From the NCBI GenBank assembly GCA_026182355.1, contig JAPFBL010000574.1:1-64000 (forward strand): 64,000 bases of DNA, read 5' to 3'. This document shows, one piece after another, positions 49,801 to 55,800 of this stretch. The notes under the pieces were generated by a model that saw only the letters and a program-made list of their open reading frames with translations, did no database searches and was not told the origin of the DNA. The translations under genes and the position numbers were made by a program. Origin of the DNA: Hermatobates lingyangjiaoensis (taxonomy: Eukaryota; Arthropoda; Insecta; Hemiptera; Hermatobatidae). The first letter of the stretch is position 1, and each line of letters opens with the position of its first letter.

Positions 49801-52034
49801 AAGGCCTAAACCAATAAAGGGAACCATGTTCAAAATACTATTACAAAAACTGCTTTAAAGGGTTACGACAGTGCCGGGATCTGATTTTACTTTTAGAATC
49901 TCAGTTAAATGTAAAGTTCTTCGGAATTCTACATGAAGCTATCAACTAATTTTATATGAACTCCAAAATAGACGACTCAATATACGTCAGTATTACTACT
50001 AAACCAATAAAATAATATTTCAATAAAACAAGCGTATCAGGTTATGGCAAATGGTCATTAAGTACATAATATTGTGGAAAACATGATCAAGAAAACAAGT
50101 TTCTTAGGTTATGGTAAATGACAACATAATATCGTGAAATAACATAAACAGGTATTGGACTATTTAATTGACTAACAAAAATCAAAAAATGGCCAGCAAA
50201 TAAGCCGAATTTTCATCGTTTAGTCAGAGTTTTGGGATTTGTGAGTTATATCTAATGTAATCGGCGGGATCATAGTTTCTACATTTTGGGTTCCGGAGAA
50301 TATTGTACTTTATTTGTTAAATGAGATTTGTATTCCGTTAAATCCTATGATATAAGTTTAAACACGGCACAGTTTAACAGATTAATTAAAATCGAACAGA
50401 AGTTACTTTACATGTATCGTAGTTTAAATCTGTCAGATACACCTTCGTTTTTTTATTTTTCATGGTTTATTTTATGTATATACTTTGCCTTATTTATATG
50501 AAACAAAAATTAAAGAAACACTATATAATTTGAGCACATGAAGTCTCAAGCTTGCCGGATAAATGATTAAGAATTACCGCTTAGTAATTGATTGCACAAG
50601 TTTTGATTGTATTTTTTTATTTTTCAACAATATGCCCTCAAGTTATTATACGAAAAGTTAGCACTTTCAAACTATACATTTATGGTATTTGATAGTAATT
50701 TAAATGTTCTTTAGAAGGTAATTCATTAGTGTATAGGCAAAACAAGAGTTCAAAAAAAGACCATGTCCGGAGGAATTCTAAACAGATTACATATTTCAAC
50801 ATTAACATTTTATACAATACATGGGTTCGGTGATGTCTTCGAGAATTTATGTAATTTGGTGCTCTAATATAGTGCTAGAATTGCCATAAATTTACATAAG
50901 TAGAATTGAGAATTGCTCGTGATGTTCCACGTTTACTGTAGTACACCATAATCGACTTAACAAAAAAAAAATAAATAAATAAAAACAACAAAAAAGCACG
51001 GTTTTATTGGTAGCTGCTAAACTAAATGAATTAAAGCAACAGTCATTGACCAAAGATGGGCTGAATCATGGTATAAATAATCAGCTGGAGACAACGAAAA
51101 AGATAACAGGTAGTGTACGAAAGAAAGATAACTGAAAGATTAAGGCAACTATAAGCTTTAACAGAATACTGGTGTTGGTCATTTGAAGAAGCCAAGATTA
51201 TAACCATCTCTCAGAGAAAAGATAATATTATCAGACAATTTATATAGCAAAACATAACAACAACAACAACAAAATAAAAGGACACTTATTAAGTTTGAAG
51301 AAATGGAAAGAGGAAAATTAATCGTTCTTTAACCTCAAAATCAATGAAAACTGGTCACTTTCAAAAATTAAATTAATATTAATTACTAGCTGTAATAACA
51401 TTAAAAAAAAGCTTTACCAGAAGCTTTTAGTTTCAAATATGGTAATTAACTAAGCTCAATAATAACTTATTGTGAAACCAAGTGTTTTTTTTTACTTAAA
51501 GGAATCTAACAATTATTTCCTGGATGGCCTTAAAAGTTTTTGTACACGGCTATATTTCTATTTGTAATTCAATAAATATATGACAGAGTGCTAACTTCAA
51601 CCATACTCTATGTAAAATGAAAGGAAAGGAAACATGAAATAGTGCATTGTTTTAAAAAGTCTCAAACAAAATGAAAAAAGGGTTACGTGTTATATTCTTT
51701 ACGTAAAGAAAAAAAATAGACTCTAAGCAAATTCTAGGCACCATTACACGTTCACTACCTTAATCATATAGACTTCCCTTCTTTTTTCATAAATTTCTAT
51801 AAAAGTCATTGACAATAATATCAGATGTGGTTAACCTCAGATGTTTATTAACAATAAAACAGCTATTGTTATATATATATAAAATCACTTCACTCTAGAT
51901 AAAGTAGGTTATATATATTTTAAACACTCACTTCGTCCCAAGGAATTGATTATTACAGCTTCATTTCTACTTCTGTCAGACAGTAGGAATTGCTCTTCTG
52001 GAATATTAGGAGTCTTGGCTCTATTCCCATTCAT
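20498..52034 (-). CDS. Equilibrative nucleoside transporter (SLC29/ENT family), 11 coding exons
   Basis: The spliced reading frame is 494 residues, close to the usual ENT length of about 450-480. Exons on the minus strand are 52034-51932, 42303-42159, 39056-38975, 38887-38748, 34634-34489, 31042-30957, 29549-29403, 29061-28878, 27959-27838, 26593-26391 and 20624-20498; phases agree at all ten junctions. ENTs are membrane carriers for nucleosides. Seen in the sequence: a hydrophilic N-terminus (1-83), the ENT signature GIGTLLPWNMFITA in the first membrane segment (95-108), LTTRIV at 160-165, NGIYQNTVYG at 208-217, GAVVLGSNISG after it, a charged loop at about 285-325, PGPRWLWVPV at 386-395 and a hydrophobic C-terminus. 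The order matches the 11-helix ENT layout. The closest resemblance I recall is to insect Ent2-type proteins, but orthology is not proven. Introns make up about 95% of the 31.5-kb gene. No stop or frameshift was found in any exon. Confidence 0.95.
20790..20890. mobile_element. Small inverted-repeat fragment of the ACGCGU-type terminal repeat
   Basis: GGGGAATTTCAAAAATTACG is matched inverted at 20863-20883. Between them is AACGCCTTTCGAACAC, half of a hammerhead. It lies in ENT intron 10. Confidence 0.55.
21240..25830. repeat. 45-bp tandem array, about 100 copies (ENT intron 10)
   Basis: The unit is GGATCTGTTACATGACCAGT followed by GGATCTGTAAATAGCCATGG and TCTGA. The two parts share GGATCTGT-A and CCA, so the unit is itself an old duplication (20 + 25 bp). 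Most copies are identical. Variants are a T at the third base of the second GGATC (GGTTC), a 44-bp unit with ACCATGG (at about 21801, 22430, 23013, 24091, 24268, 24357, 24535 and 24621), and rare indels between 24300 and 25260. Because 45 is divisible by three, long open frames appear on both strands; they are not genes. Confidence 0.97.
26000..26240. mobile_element. Foldback pair of ACGCGU-family terminal repeats (decayed)
   Basis: Arms begin GGGGAATTTCAAAAAAATAC and end with the inverse. The hammerheads are damaged: CAGAAGA on the minus strand and CAGAAAA on the plus. It lies in ENT intron 10, 146 bp from exon 10. Confidence 0.65.
26391..26593 (-). CDS. ENT coding exon 10
   Basis: It encodes PGPRWLWVPVTLRLIFIPLF, LLCNYRPQGVVRQWPILIDN, and on through SNGYFSSVAMMYCP. 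These blocks are typical of the C-terminal half of ENTs. The acceptor is CGTTGCAG and the donor GTATTA; it ends in phase 2. Confidence 0.96.
26780..27016 (-). mobile_element. tRNA-derived SINE, copy 2 (ENT intron 9)
   Basis: It has the same head and body as the other copies, with GGTTCGATACCC in the B box region and a GGCCAGGTTAGCTCAGTGG head on the minus strand. Confidence 0.85.
27040..27565. repeat. Tandem array, about 60-bp unit (ENT intron 9)
   Basis: About nine diverged copies with TTGTCACATTATTAAACACA and ACTATTCAGATTTCAACATA. Unit length varies from about 52 to 61. Confidence 0.85.
27838..27959 (-). CDS. ENT coding exon 9
   Basis: It encodes VKKSNEDFIIPDLYYLDVTC then FLTFNTCAMLGSLVSAWGSW. 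The acceptor is TATTCCAG and the donor GTATGT; it ends in phase 0. Confidence 0.94.
28348..28382 (-). ncRNA. Hammerhead-like motif (AGAUCU family), weakened stem II
   Basis: CTGACGA, A, stem II GAAACCG-type against CGGTT, GAAA, AGATCTT. One base change (AACCG) weakens stem II relative to sister copies. Confidence 0.6.
28437..28471 (+). ncRNA. Hammerhead ribozyme motif (AGAUCU family)
   Basis: CTGACGA, A, stem II GACCG/CGGTT with loop CTTGTTA, GAAA, AGATCTT. Stem I is GACT before the core against AGTC after the cleavage position. Confidence 0.75.
28878..29061 (-). CDS. ENT coding exon 8 (central loop)
   Basis: It starts RYYKYNDLMSQKAVSASQKK, a charged intracellular loop with many Ser and Lys residues. 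It then runs through TIFKQCFPQCLNVFLIFFVT, the next membrane helix. The acceptor is CTTTTGCAG and the donor GTAAAT; it ends in phase 1. Confidence 0.94.
29403..29549 (-). CDS. ENT coding exon 7
   Basis: It encodes NISGTFTSVISIVAKAISPN, then QRTAAIYYFITALFVLSTCF and DTYFGLPLN, finishing the N-terminal helix bundle. The acceptor is GGTTATAG and the donor GTAAGT. Confidence 0.95.
29883..29917 (-). ncRNA. Hammerhead ribozyme motif (AGAUCU family)
   Basis: CTGACGA, A, stem II GACCG/TGGTT with one G-U pair, GAAA, AGATCTT, on the minus strand. Confidence 0.7.
29934..29968 (+). ncRNA. Hammerhead ribozyme motif (AGAUCU family)
   Basis: It is the inverted partner of the motif at 29883: CTGACGA, stem II GACCG/CGGTT, GAAA, AGATCTT all intact. 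Only about 16 bp separates the two cores. Confidence 0.75.
30957..31042 (-). CDS. ENT coding exon 6
   Basis: It encodes MANGIYQNTVYGMAAKLPPK then YTGAVVLGS, the most conserved central part of ENT proteins (helix 5 region). The acceptor is ATTTTAG and the donor GTATGA; it starts in phase 1 and ends in phase 0. Confidence 0.95.
31190..31730. mobile_element. ACGCGU-type foldback pair split by a SINE (ENT intron 5)
   Basis: The left arm has a minus-strand hammerhead-like sequence at 31196-31228 (CTGATGA present, stem II decayed). The right arm at about 31675-31730 has AAGAACACTAAGTGTTCGAA. The SINE at 31463-31669 sits inside the right arm. Confidence 0.6.
31463..31669 (-). mobile_element. tRNA-derived SINE, copy 3
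   Basis: It has the same body (CATCGTACATGCTCGGGACC) and head. It is more decayed than the other copies, with the body interrupted near 31560. Confidence 0.75.
32343..33577 (+). mobile_element. hAT transposon, internally deleted, with 8-bp target duplication
   Basis: The left end is CAGGGGTTCTC and the right end GAGAACCATTG. The 8 bases GTATATAG occur just before 32343 and again at 33578-33585, a perfect 8-bp duplication as hAT elements make. It retains the transposase C-terminus (next entry). Confidence 0.9.
32604..33178 (+). pseudogene. hAT transposase C-terminal remnant
   Basis: The open part (to the stop at 33027-33029) encodes LIELQSNEIMRVKFKDGKSN, then AWKTNDVPRKYSLLWDKAQL and a degraded FPTSYPIESVF. 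After the stop, the frames continue with remnants of the KARNRFDIV and DLRLSLTPMETD blocks. These are characteristic of the dimerisation region of ZBED/SCAND3-related hAT transposases. The N-terminal zinc finger and most of the catalytic core are missing. The first part of the frame (about 32604-32730) looks fortuitous. Confidence 0.75.
34175..34262 (-). mobile_element. Single diverged AGAUCU-family arm
   Basis: On the minus strand CTGACGA and a GTTACGGTAGAAA segment remain, but the palindrome after GAAA is lost. Confidence 0.5.
34262..34570. repeat. Tandem triplication of the 3' half of ENT exon 5 plus its splice donor
   Basis: Three copies of about 111 bp contain AAGTAGAACGACAATGGYCA and ACTGTCCAGGYCAAGATGAT. 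They lie at about 34268-34378, 34379-34489 and the genuine exon from 34490. Each copy also includes the intron start (ACCATGAATAACTTACTATT). The two extra copies lack the exon's 5' half and acceptor, so they are not complete exons. They differ from the exon by only a few bases. Confidence 0.9.
34489..34634 (-). CDS. ENT coding exon 5
   Basis: It encodes GKLTTRIVWSILVEMVCFIV and on to WPGQFFWLTMAIVVLLN, helices 3 and 4. The acceptor is TTCTTTCAG and the donor GTAAGT. The 3' half of this exon with its donor is repeated twice more downstream, in the intron (see the repeat entry at 34262-34570). Confidence 0.95.
35219..35250 (-). ncRNA. Hammerhead ribozyme motif (AUAU family)
   Basis: On the minus strand: CTGAGGA, C, stem II GACCTTT/AAAGGGTC type, GAAA, ATATT. 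It is preceded by ACTCACATTTAATATTTCGA on the plus strand. Confidence 0.65.
35670..36770 (-). mobile_element. Helitron relic, minus strand (ENT intron 4)
   Basis: It is homologous to the copies at 3366 and 44092. The 3' end on the minus strand is ...TTTTCTAG at 35670. The left part holds the helicase tail; the right part (36535-36770) holds CAACTAACAATACCTACTTG and the 5' internal region. Confidence 0.8.
35781..36130 (-). pseudogene. Helitron Pif1-like helicase C-terminus
   Basis: The frame encodes GESVCIPRIPLIPSHYPFPF, KRLQCPVSVCFAMTVTKSQG and then FSHGQLYVACSRVIGSNSLF. These are the last helicase motifs (SF1B V and VI regions; the usual sequence has a ...AMTINKSQGQTL... block). The N-terminal Rep domain and most of the helicase are absent, and upstream homologous sequence is out of frame. 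Confidence 0.85.
36840..37480. mobile_element. Foldback cluster, three ACGU-family arms
   Basis: The left arm (36890-37130) is minus-oriented with TATTTCGACTATGGATTTTT. Two inverted arms follow (37140-37240 and 37260-37480), separated by a short TA tract. One arm has therefore been duplicated in tandem. Confidence 0.8.
37391..37422 (+). ncRNA. Hammerhead ribozyme motif (ACGU family)
   Basis: CTGAAGA, T, stem II GACATA/ATGTC, GAAA, ACGTC, all intact. The inverted partner near 36950 has CTGAAGG, losing A9 of the core. Confidence 0.75.
37715..38450. mobile_element. hAT MITE with perfect 8-bp target duplication
   Basis: The ends CAGGCATGGGCAACCTGCGG and the inverse of GGTTGCCCATGCCTG form a 15-bp perfect terminal repeat. 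ACTTAAAA flanks both sides (37707-37714 and 38451-38458). A second element is nested inside at about 38080-38340. Confidence 0.92.
38210..38235 (+). ncRNA. Hammerhead ribozyme motif (AUAU family), nested in a hAT MITE
   Basis: CTGATGA, C, stem II GAC/GTC with loop GATG, GAAA, ATATC. The arm continues to GTTTCCTTCGTTTTGAATTT and a (TA)n tract. Confidence 0.7.
38748..38887 (-). CDS. ENT coding exon 4
   Basis: It encodes YFVEYKLGANYTGVESDYAA, then NFMPYLGFAAQGPNLLFNWL and NVFIQIG, covering the first extracellular loop and helix 2. NYT is a potential N-glycosylation site in that loop. The acceptor is GATTTCAG and the donor GTACGG; it ends in phase 2. Confidence 0.95.
38975..39056 (-). CDS. ENT coding exon 3 (first membrane helix)
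   Basis: It encodes LNIVYLIILLHGIGTLLPWN followed by MFITAKN, the family's N-terminal signature. The acceptor is ACATTTCAG and the donor GTAAGT; it ends in phase 0. Confidence 0.96.
39211..39245 (-). ncRNA. Hammerhead ribozyme motif (AGAUCU family)
   Basis: On the minus strand: CTGACGA, stem II GACCG/CGGTT, GAAA, AGATCTT; all core bases intact. Confidence 0.75.
39282..39316 (+). ncRNA. Hammerhead ribozyme motif (AGAUCU family)
   Basis: CTGACGA, stem II GACCA/CGGTT (one mismatch), GAAA, AGATCTT. Confidence 0.7.
39456..39480 (-). ncRNA. Hammerhead ribozyme motif (AAUU family)
   Basis: On the minus strand: CTGAAGA, C, a short stem II GG/CC around ATTA, GAAA, AATTT. It lies in a foldback at 39400-39625 with arms containing CAGACTCAAATTTTCGGGTA. 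Confidence 0.6.
39774..39805 (+). ncRNA. Hammerhead ribozyme motif (ACGU family)
   Basis: CTGATGA, A, stem II GATGTA/TACATC with loop TAAA, GAAA, ACGTT. It has a perfect six-pair stem II and the same downstream layout as the copy beside the reverse transcriptase at 63375. Confidence 0.8.
39913..39947 (-). ncRNA. Hammerhead ribozyme motif (AGAUCU family)
   Basis: On the minus strand: CTGACGA, stem II GACCG/CGGTT with loop CTTGTGA, GAAA, AGATCTT. Confidence 0.72.
40029..40063 (-). ncRNA. Hammerhead ribozyme motif (AGAUCU family)
   Basis: This minus-strand copy is intact. Its inverted plus partner (40080-40114) has AAAA in place of GAAA, removing G12, so only one arm of the pair should be active. 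Confidence 0.75.
40402..40649. mobile_element. Small hAT-like MITE
   Basis: The ends are CAGGGATCTTCAAACC and the inverse of AGAGCCTTG. Internal CGCGACCCTTTAGTGAGAAC and CCTTGGGGGGTCGCAACCC are typical of hAT termini. Flanks are TA-rich, so no clean target duplication can be called. Confidence 0.7.
40690..40970. mobile_element. ACGCGU-family inverted pair
   Basis: Arms include ACAACGCGTTTCGAACAATT and the inverse. Flanking sequence matches other copies: TTATTCAACAAACAAGAACA and TTTGTTGTTGAATAAAAGTT. Confidence 0.8.
40723..40755 (-). ncRNA. Hammerhead ribozyme motif (ACGCGU family)
   Basis: On the minus strand: CTGATGA, T, stem II GAACA/TGTTC, GAAA, ACGCGTT. All core bases are present. The plus partner at 40819 has lost G12 (TTCAAAACG). 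Confidence 0.78.
41015..42134 (+). mobile_element. Non-autonomous Helitron (ENT intron 2)
   Basis: The 5' end is probably TC at 41015 before a TA tract and ATCAATGTATGTGTGTGTGT. The 3' end is CCCGGGTAAGCCGGTTAGAT followed by CAGCTAG|T: a CCGG...CCGG hairpin a few bases before CTAG, inserted before a T. Transposase is absent. It ends 24 bp from the exon 2 splice donor. Confidence 0.8.
42159..42303 (-). CDS. ENT coding exon 2
   Basis: It encodes GTGSTTKINEPVKLTPAWEE and a further hydrophilic stretch ending ANPPKD, the rest of the N-terminal tail. The acceptor is TACGTAAAG and the donor is GTCACC (not a strong consensus), at 42158. The phase goes from 1 to 2. A Helitron 3' end lies only about 24 bp downstream of the donor. 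Confidence 0.85.
42482..43045 (+). repeat. Left arm of a 560-bp inverted duplication (ENT intron 1)
   Basis: This stretch, including the SINE at 42747, is repeated inverted at 44041-44091 plus 45382-45880. Landmarks are CATTGTTTTCTTATAACATC, AATGAAAAGTGAAGACATTT and ATACATTAAGACAGTATTAT. Confidence 0.88.
42747..42958 (+). mobile_element. tRNA-derived SINE, copy 4
   Basis: This is the clearest copy. The head is GGCCAGGTTAGCTCAGTGGT (A box) followed by GGGGTTCGATCCCCACCTGA (B box). The body has CGTCGTCCCTCGGAGAGGAC, GTTAAGCCGTCGGTCCCGAG and CTCGTTAAAG. The head is about 70 nt like a tRNA, but the body extends it to about 210. It may belong to one of the widely shared invertebrate SINE superfamilies. 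Confidence 0.88.
43172..43716. mobile_element. Non-autonomous TIR transposon (CAGTGGCG family), copy 2
   Basis: The ends are CAGTGGCGAAG and ACTATGCCACTG. Flanks AAATCAAA and AAATTAAA agree at 7 of 8 bases. G-rich internal ends are GGGTGGGGGTCTGCCCCAGG and a G11 run. Confidence 0.8.
44092..45381 (+). mobile_element. Helitron, 1.29 kb, with TC and CTAG ends
   Basis: It starts TCTACATAAATAAAAGAATG and ends ACGTTTGCTAG, inserted between A and T. The undisturbed left arm near 43000 shows the sequence without the element. The internal part has two diverged copies of AGTAAACTCAGCCACCATRA (44217 and 44367), then helicase remnants. It lacks the Rep/HUH domain, so it is non-autonomous. Confidence 0.88.
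44850..45260 (+). pseudogene. Helitron Pif1-like helicase C-terminus (frameshifted)
   Basis: Pieces read LKVGAP, then MAGCGIGESVCIPHIPLIPS and CLKWSTVVYLLKSQRFQLFV in different frames. Against the copy at 35781 the frame is broken after KSQG and near the HGQLYVACSRV block. Confidence 0.8.
45421..45637 (-). mobile_element. tRNA-derived SINE, copy 5
   Basis: It is the mirror of copy 4 within the inverted duplication, so it was copied by the duplication rather than by transposition. Confidence 0.85.
45993..46165 (-). mobile_element. Short Helitron-like fragment
   Basis: On the minus strand it ends with TACCGCCAGAGTAGATCAACTAGT and contains AAAAAAGTTATATAAGATCC in the plus direction. It is the same family as 61107-61316. 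Confidence 0.65.
46255..46507 (-). mobile_element. tRNA-derived SINE, copy 6
   Basis: The body (GCATCGTATAGGCTCGGGAC-like) and head (AGCCAGGTTAGCTCAGTAG on minus) are present; the B box is partly deleted. Confidence 0.78.
46537..46562 (-). ncRNA. Hammerhead ribozyme motif (AAUU family)
   Basis: On the minus strand: CTGAAGA, C, stem II GGTT/AACT type, GAAA, AATTA. Confidence 0.6.
46652..46676 (+). ncRNA. Hammerhead ribozyme motif (AAUU family)
   Basis: CTGAAGA, C, stem II GGT/ACC with loop CAA, GAAA, AATTA. It is the inverted partner of 46537; the pair is joined through ACCAAGCGCACTGG and its inverse. Confidence 0.65.
46815..47363 (+). mobile_element. Helitron-like element with CTGG end
   Basis: It starts in a TA tract before AAATACAAAGTTTGTCTATC. 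The end is ACCGGCAACACCGGGTTGGT followed by CAGCTGG: an ACCGG...CCGGGT hairpin a few bases before CTRR. The internal GGGATCTACCAATTGGGGAT is shared with 61140. Confidence 0.7.
47735..47925. mobile_element. AGAUCU-family inverted pair (decayed)
   Basis: Arms have AAGATCTTTCAACCACAAGA and the inverse. The plus copy has CTGACAA, so neither copy keeps the whole core. Confidence 0.65.
47935..48390. mobile_element. Foldback with altered hammerhead core (CTATGAA family), copy 1
   Basis: Inverted arms of about 210 bp share CGTTGCCAACGTTTCGGTTT. Stem II (GGTTTT/AAAACC) and GAAACGTT are intact, but CUGANGA reads CTATGAA on both strands. Confidence 0.78.
48690..48840. mobile_element. AUAU-family short foldback
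   Basis: The arms CACACAACTCATTTCAATAT and the inverse flank a TCATCAGGAGAAGAAGAAGA loop. Confidence 0.75.
48732..48756 (-). ncRNA. Hammerhead ribozyme motif (AUAU family)
   Basis: On the minus strand: CTGATGA, C, stem II GAC/GTC with a three-base loop, GAAA, ATATT. The other arm lacks the CTGATGA box. Confidence 0.62.
48845..51931. other. Distal ENT intron 1, no repeat family recognised
   Basis: About 3 kb of AT-rich DNA just downstream of ENT exon 1, unusually free of hammerheads, SINEs and TIR elements compared with the rest of the gene. It could host regulatory sequence, but no motif can be named. Confidence 0.5.
51932..52034 (-). CDS. ENT coding exon 1 (start codon)
   Basis: It encodes MNGNRAKTPNIPEEQFLLSD and 14 more residues, hydrophilic and likely cytosolic. 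The donor GTGAGTG follows at 51931-51925, phase 1. The bases just before the ATG read TTTTCAG, a good acceptor, so an upstream non-coding exon may splice directly at the start codon. The start itself is the only in-frame ATG that continues into the exon. Confidence 0.85.
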
Positions 52035-52800
52035 CTGAAAACAATGAAACAAGTTACATGCGCTCAGAGACACATTAAGCTCTACAATGAAAATTTGAAA
52101 ACTACAAGAGACTAAACACACAAAGAAGGTATAACAGGGAAGTAATGAAAGGAATACAAAATTATTTATAAGTAGGAATGAAAGAATATTTAGAAACCGA
52201 AAGAAATGCGAATTGAACAAGAATTAATAACTACTAAATAAATTATTTTACCTTAAAAGTGAATTGAGTTAACACAAAAAACAAAATGAAACAAAACCGA
52301 TACAACTTTAAGTGTGGTCAGAATGTATTATCAGAAAACGGAACAACCATAGCGCTAATCAAAAAGGGGTTGAATGAACGGCATGAGGGGGTAGTTGTGG
52401 TGTTAATTAAATTAGAGCAGTTCAGTCACATTATGAATATTGAATAAATTAACATTAGTAAAATAATTGCTCTTGTAATTATTATGTATTATTTCTTTAC
52501 ACTATTGCACTATTATTTTTTTACAATTTACGAAATTTTTAATTTGGTGAAAAATGTTAGTTTTTTATTTGTCTAACAGCATTGAACATTTAACAAGGAA
52601 GTTGAACAGTTAACATAGTTATATTTCAAGTGTAGATTGGAGTGTTTGAGTGGTAAAATTATGATTGTTTGCCAACAGTTAACTAGAAATTCTGTAGAAT
52701 AACTATATTGAGTCTTTTTTTTTATTATATATTACCGTTGCACTGATTTTGTTGTACAATATTACCATTTAAAAATTGTTAATACTTTGTGTTATTCTGA
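52035..52800. promoter_or_regulatory. Intergenic region between divergent ENT and SWEET start codons
   Basis: This 766-bp stretch separates the ENT start (minus) from the SWEET start (plus). It is AT-rich and holds no recognisable transposon, in contrast to almost everything around it. It must contain the 5' ends of both genes if neither has far-upstream exons. I see no clear TATA box or other motif I would defend. Confidence 0.5.
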
Positions 52801-52883
52801 ATGATTATGTTAGCGACTGATTTTAAGTCAGTAATTGCATTTATTACGACTGTATTCACGATATTGCAATTTCTTTCTGGAGT
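52801..52883 (+). CDS. SWEET coding exon 1
   Basis: It encodes MIMLATDFKSVIAFITTVFT then ILQFLSG, helix 1. The donor is GTAAGT, phase 2. This is the least certain exon because only the helix character and phase support the start. Confidence 0.8.
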
Positions 52884-55800
52884 GTAAGTGTTAACTGTGG
52901 CTCTGAAGTGAAATTATTTTTTATTTTAGAACTTTCCGCTCAGTTACTAATTTTTGCAATGTTTCTTTTAGACTAGTATGTCGAAAATTTATTAAGAAAG
53001 GCAGATCTAATGATATTTCTTCATTACCATTTCTTTGTGGAGTAACTTCGTAAGTTTCAATACATTGTACAATCATTTACATATGTGGTGGTATTGACTT
53101 CAAAGTATTATAAATATTTCCAGGAGTTTATTGTGGGTGAGTTATGGTTATTTTAAAGGAGACTATGTTATTATCACCGTTAATTCAATTGGGCTGTTTC
53201 TGATGTCAAGTTATGTGTTACTTTATACAATATATTCTTCCAGAAAGGTATTTGAATAATCATTTTTATTACTCATTGTTGGTTATATTAGTTCTGATGG
53301 TCAAATTTTTTTTAGTTTTTGGTCCTGCGTCAAGTATTGGTATTGATTATTATCATTTTTATTTTACACTTGTATCTCAAAAGTGAACCGGTTGCTGAAA
53401 AACTTTTAACCAAGTTGGGATACTTTGCTTGTGGAATGTCATTGATTTTTCTTGCTGCACCATTAGCAAATTTAGTAAGTTTTTGAATTTTTAATTTATC
53501 CTGGAAATTTACGGTATATTGATTTTTTTTTTCTTAGACACAAGTAATCAAGACGAAATCAACTGAAAGTTTACCTTTCCCATTAATTCTAATGTCCATG
53601 ATTGTATCTTCATTATGGACTTTATACGGATTCCTTCAGGAGGATGACTTTTTGATTGTGAGTATTATGACATTATATATATTTTAAATTGAATCTCATC
53701 TTAAATTTCCTAGTAAAGTAACCTAACTTATGCTCTACTAGTTTAAGATACAATTCATGATTGCTAATTGATATTTGTATTTCTAATTCACTAAGTATTA
53801 GTATTATAAAGGTCTCTCTTTCAAAAACTAATAGTTAACTTGATTTTGTAATTCGTGATATTATTAATATTAATAAAGACTTAATATTAGTTTACTTTTT
53901 CCAGTTTTATTTCTAACAATTCATTTCGTTTGTTCTTTTAATTTTAACCTGATTTAAAAGACTGTTCACTTTTATATTGTAATAAAAAGTAGGTATTAAA
54001 CTTGTAAAAGGTTATTTTTTTTATTTTTAAAAGTGTAAAAAAAAGTTTTTGATGTTCTGAATAAACAGAACTCCTTCAGCTTCTTATGCATGGCTGCAGT
54101 TAATGATTTGATTAAAGCTAAAGAGTCCAAAGGATTATCCTTTGTAATGTAAAACTTTTGTAGTTTCAATACGACTGAGAGGAGGATAACCATGGTTAAA
54201 CTTTGTAACATAAAACTTTTGTAGTTTCAATACGAATGAAAGGAGGATAACCATGGTTAAACCTTGTAACGTAAAACTTGTAGTTTCAATACGAATGAGA
54301 GGAGATAATCATGGTTAAACTTTGTAACGTAAAACTTTTATAGTTTCAATACGAATGAGGAGGATGACTGACCATGGATAAACCTTGTAATGTAAAACTT
54401 TTGTAGTTTCAATACGAATGAAAGGAGGATAACCATGGTTAAACAGGTTTAAACTGATCTTAATTCTGTTCGATACATGAAAGCAAACACTGAGTTTTGC
54501 CGTAGATAGCTCTTTACCACAATTCTGTGTCGATTGTTGTGAAATTTTCAATGAAAATGCGACTAAGGTCCAGAAATGTTTTTTTTTTCTTTGTATAAGA
54601 TGTCTTGAAGAATACAGTAATCACCTCTTATAATACAGTAGATTGGTTCCTTGATATAGGGGGATTACCGTATAATGGGAATTCCTCGAGTTATACGGGG
54701 GTCATAAAAGTACTTTGTTATAGGAGGGGATTACTATATTTCACAAGAGGAAATTCTGCGAGCTTCCATAGCAGTAGATAGGACTTAAATTTTTTATTCG
54801 TCTACACCAATCCGCCTACTTGAAATAAAAATTGATCTAAAAGCATTTAAAAATCGAAGTATACATTGAAGAGTGGGTACATATTGTTATTAAACAGTAA
54901 TGTTTCTGTTATTACACTAGAGGGGAAAAAGAAGATTTAGAAATATGTTGAGCGACCAATAATCCTATTTATTTAATATTGTAGAGATAACTCTACGATA
55001 TCAATATGACTATTTATACCAGACAGATTAACTTATCTATTTATTTTATTTTTTGGATTTACTCAATAATTCAAACCGAAAATAATTTTAAAACCTAAAA
55101 ATTTTTTGTTTTTTTATATCTTAGTAAAAATATGTAAAAGTAAGATCCGTTTGACGTTAACGGTTCTTGTCACAAAATAAATGACTCTGAGACTTCACTT
55201 TATACATCATGATGTCTGTAGTTTGTGATGTTACTGGTCCAATGATCTTGGTTATCATTGTAGAATAAAAAAAGTTAATGAAATATTCTCCACAGATAGA
55301 AATTTAATAATATAAACTATGTGTTCGAAATTTAATAAAAATTTTATTAAAGTAGACTGCAGCATCCGCATTCACGACCTTTTTGCTGGTGTTTTCTAGT
55401 TTTCTTTGGTAGGGAGTGATTTCAAGAAGGAGTTGTCCCAGAGACATGGAAAAAATAATTTCGTAGGTTACTCAATAATATATTTTTACTTACAAGGTTT
55501 CGATTTCACTGAAATCATCATCAGGTGTTTACAAAAATAATCATTATTGTGTTAGTTTACGCTTAATCAGTTTATACGATATATCTGATGATGATTTCAG
55601 TGAAATCGAAACCTTGTAAGTAAAAATTTATTATTGAGTAACCTACGAAATTATTTCTTCGATGTCTCGTGGACAACTCCTTCATGAAATCACTCCGTAC
55701 CAAAGAAAACTAATTAGAAAACTAGAAAACACCAGCAAAATGGTCGTGAATGCGGAAGCTGCCGTCTACTTTAAGAAAAAAACTATATATATATATTTTT

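Larger units (their letters stand above)
55325..55790. mobile_element. Foldback with hammerheads and a short coding remnant (SWEET intron 5)
   Basis: Arms of about 190 bp (55340-55530 and 55590-55780) carry a hammerhead each. After it, reading outward, both arms encode nearly the same peptide start. This looks like two inverted Penelope-type 5' ends. Confidence 0.8.
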
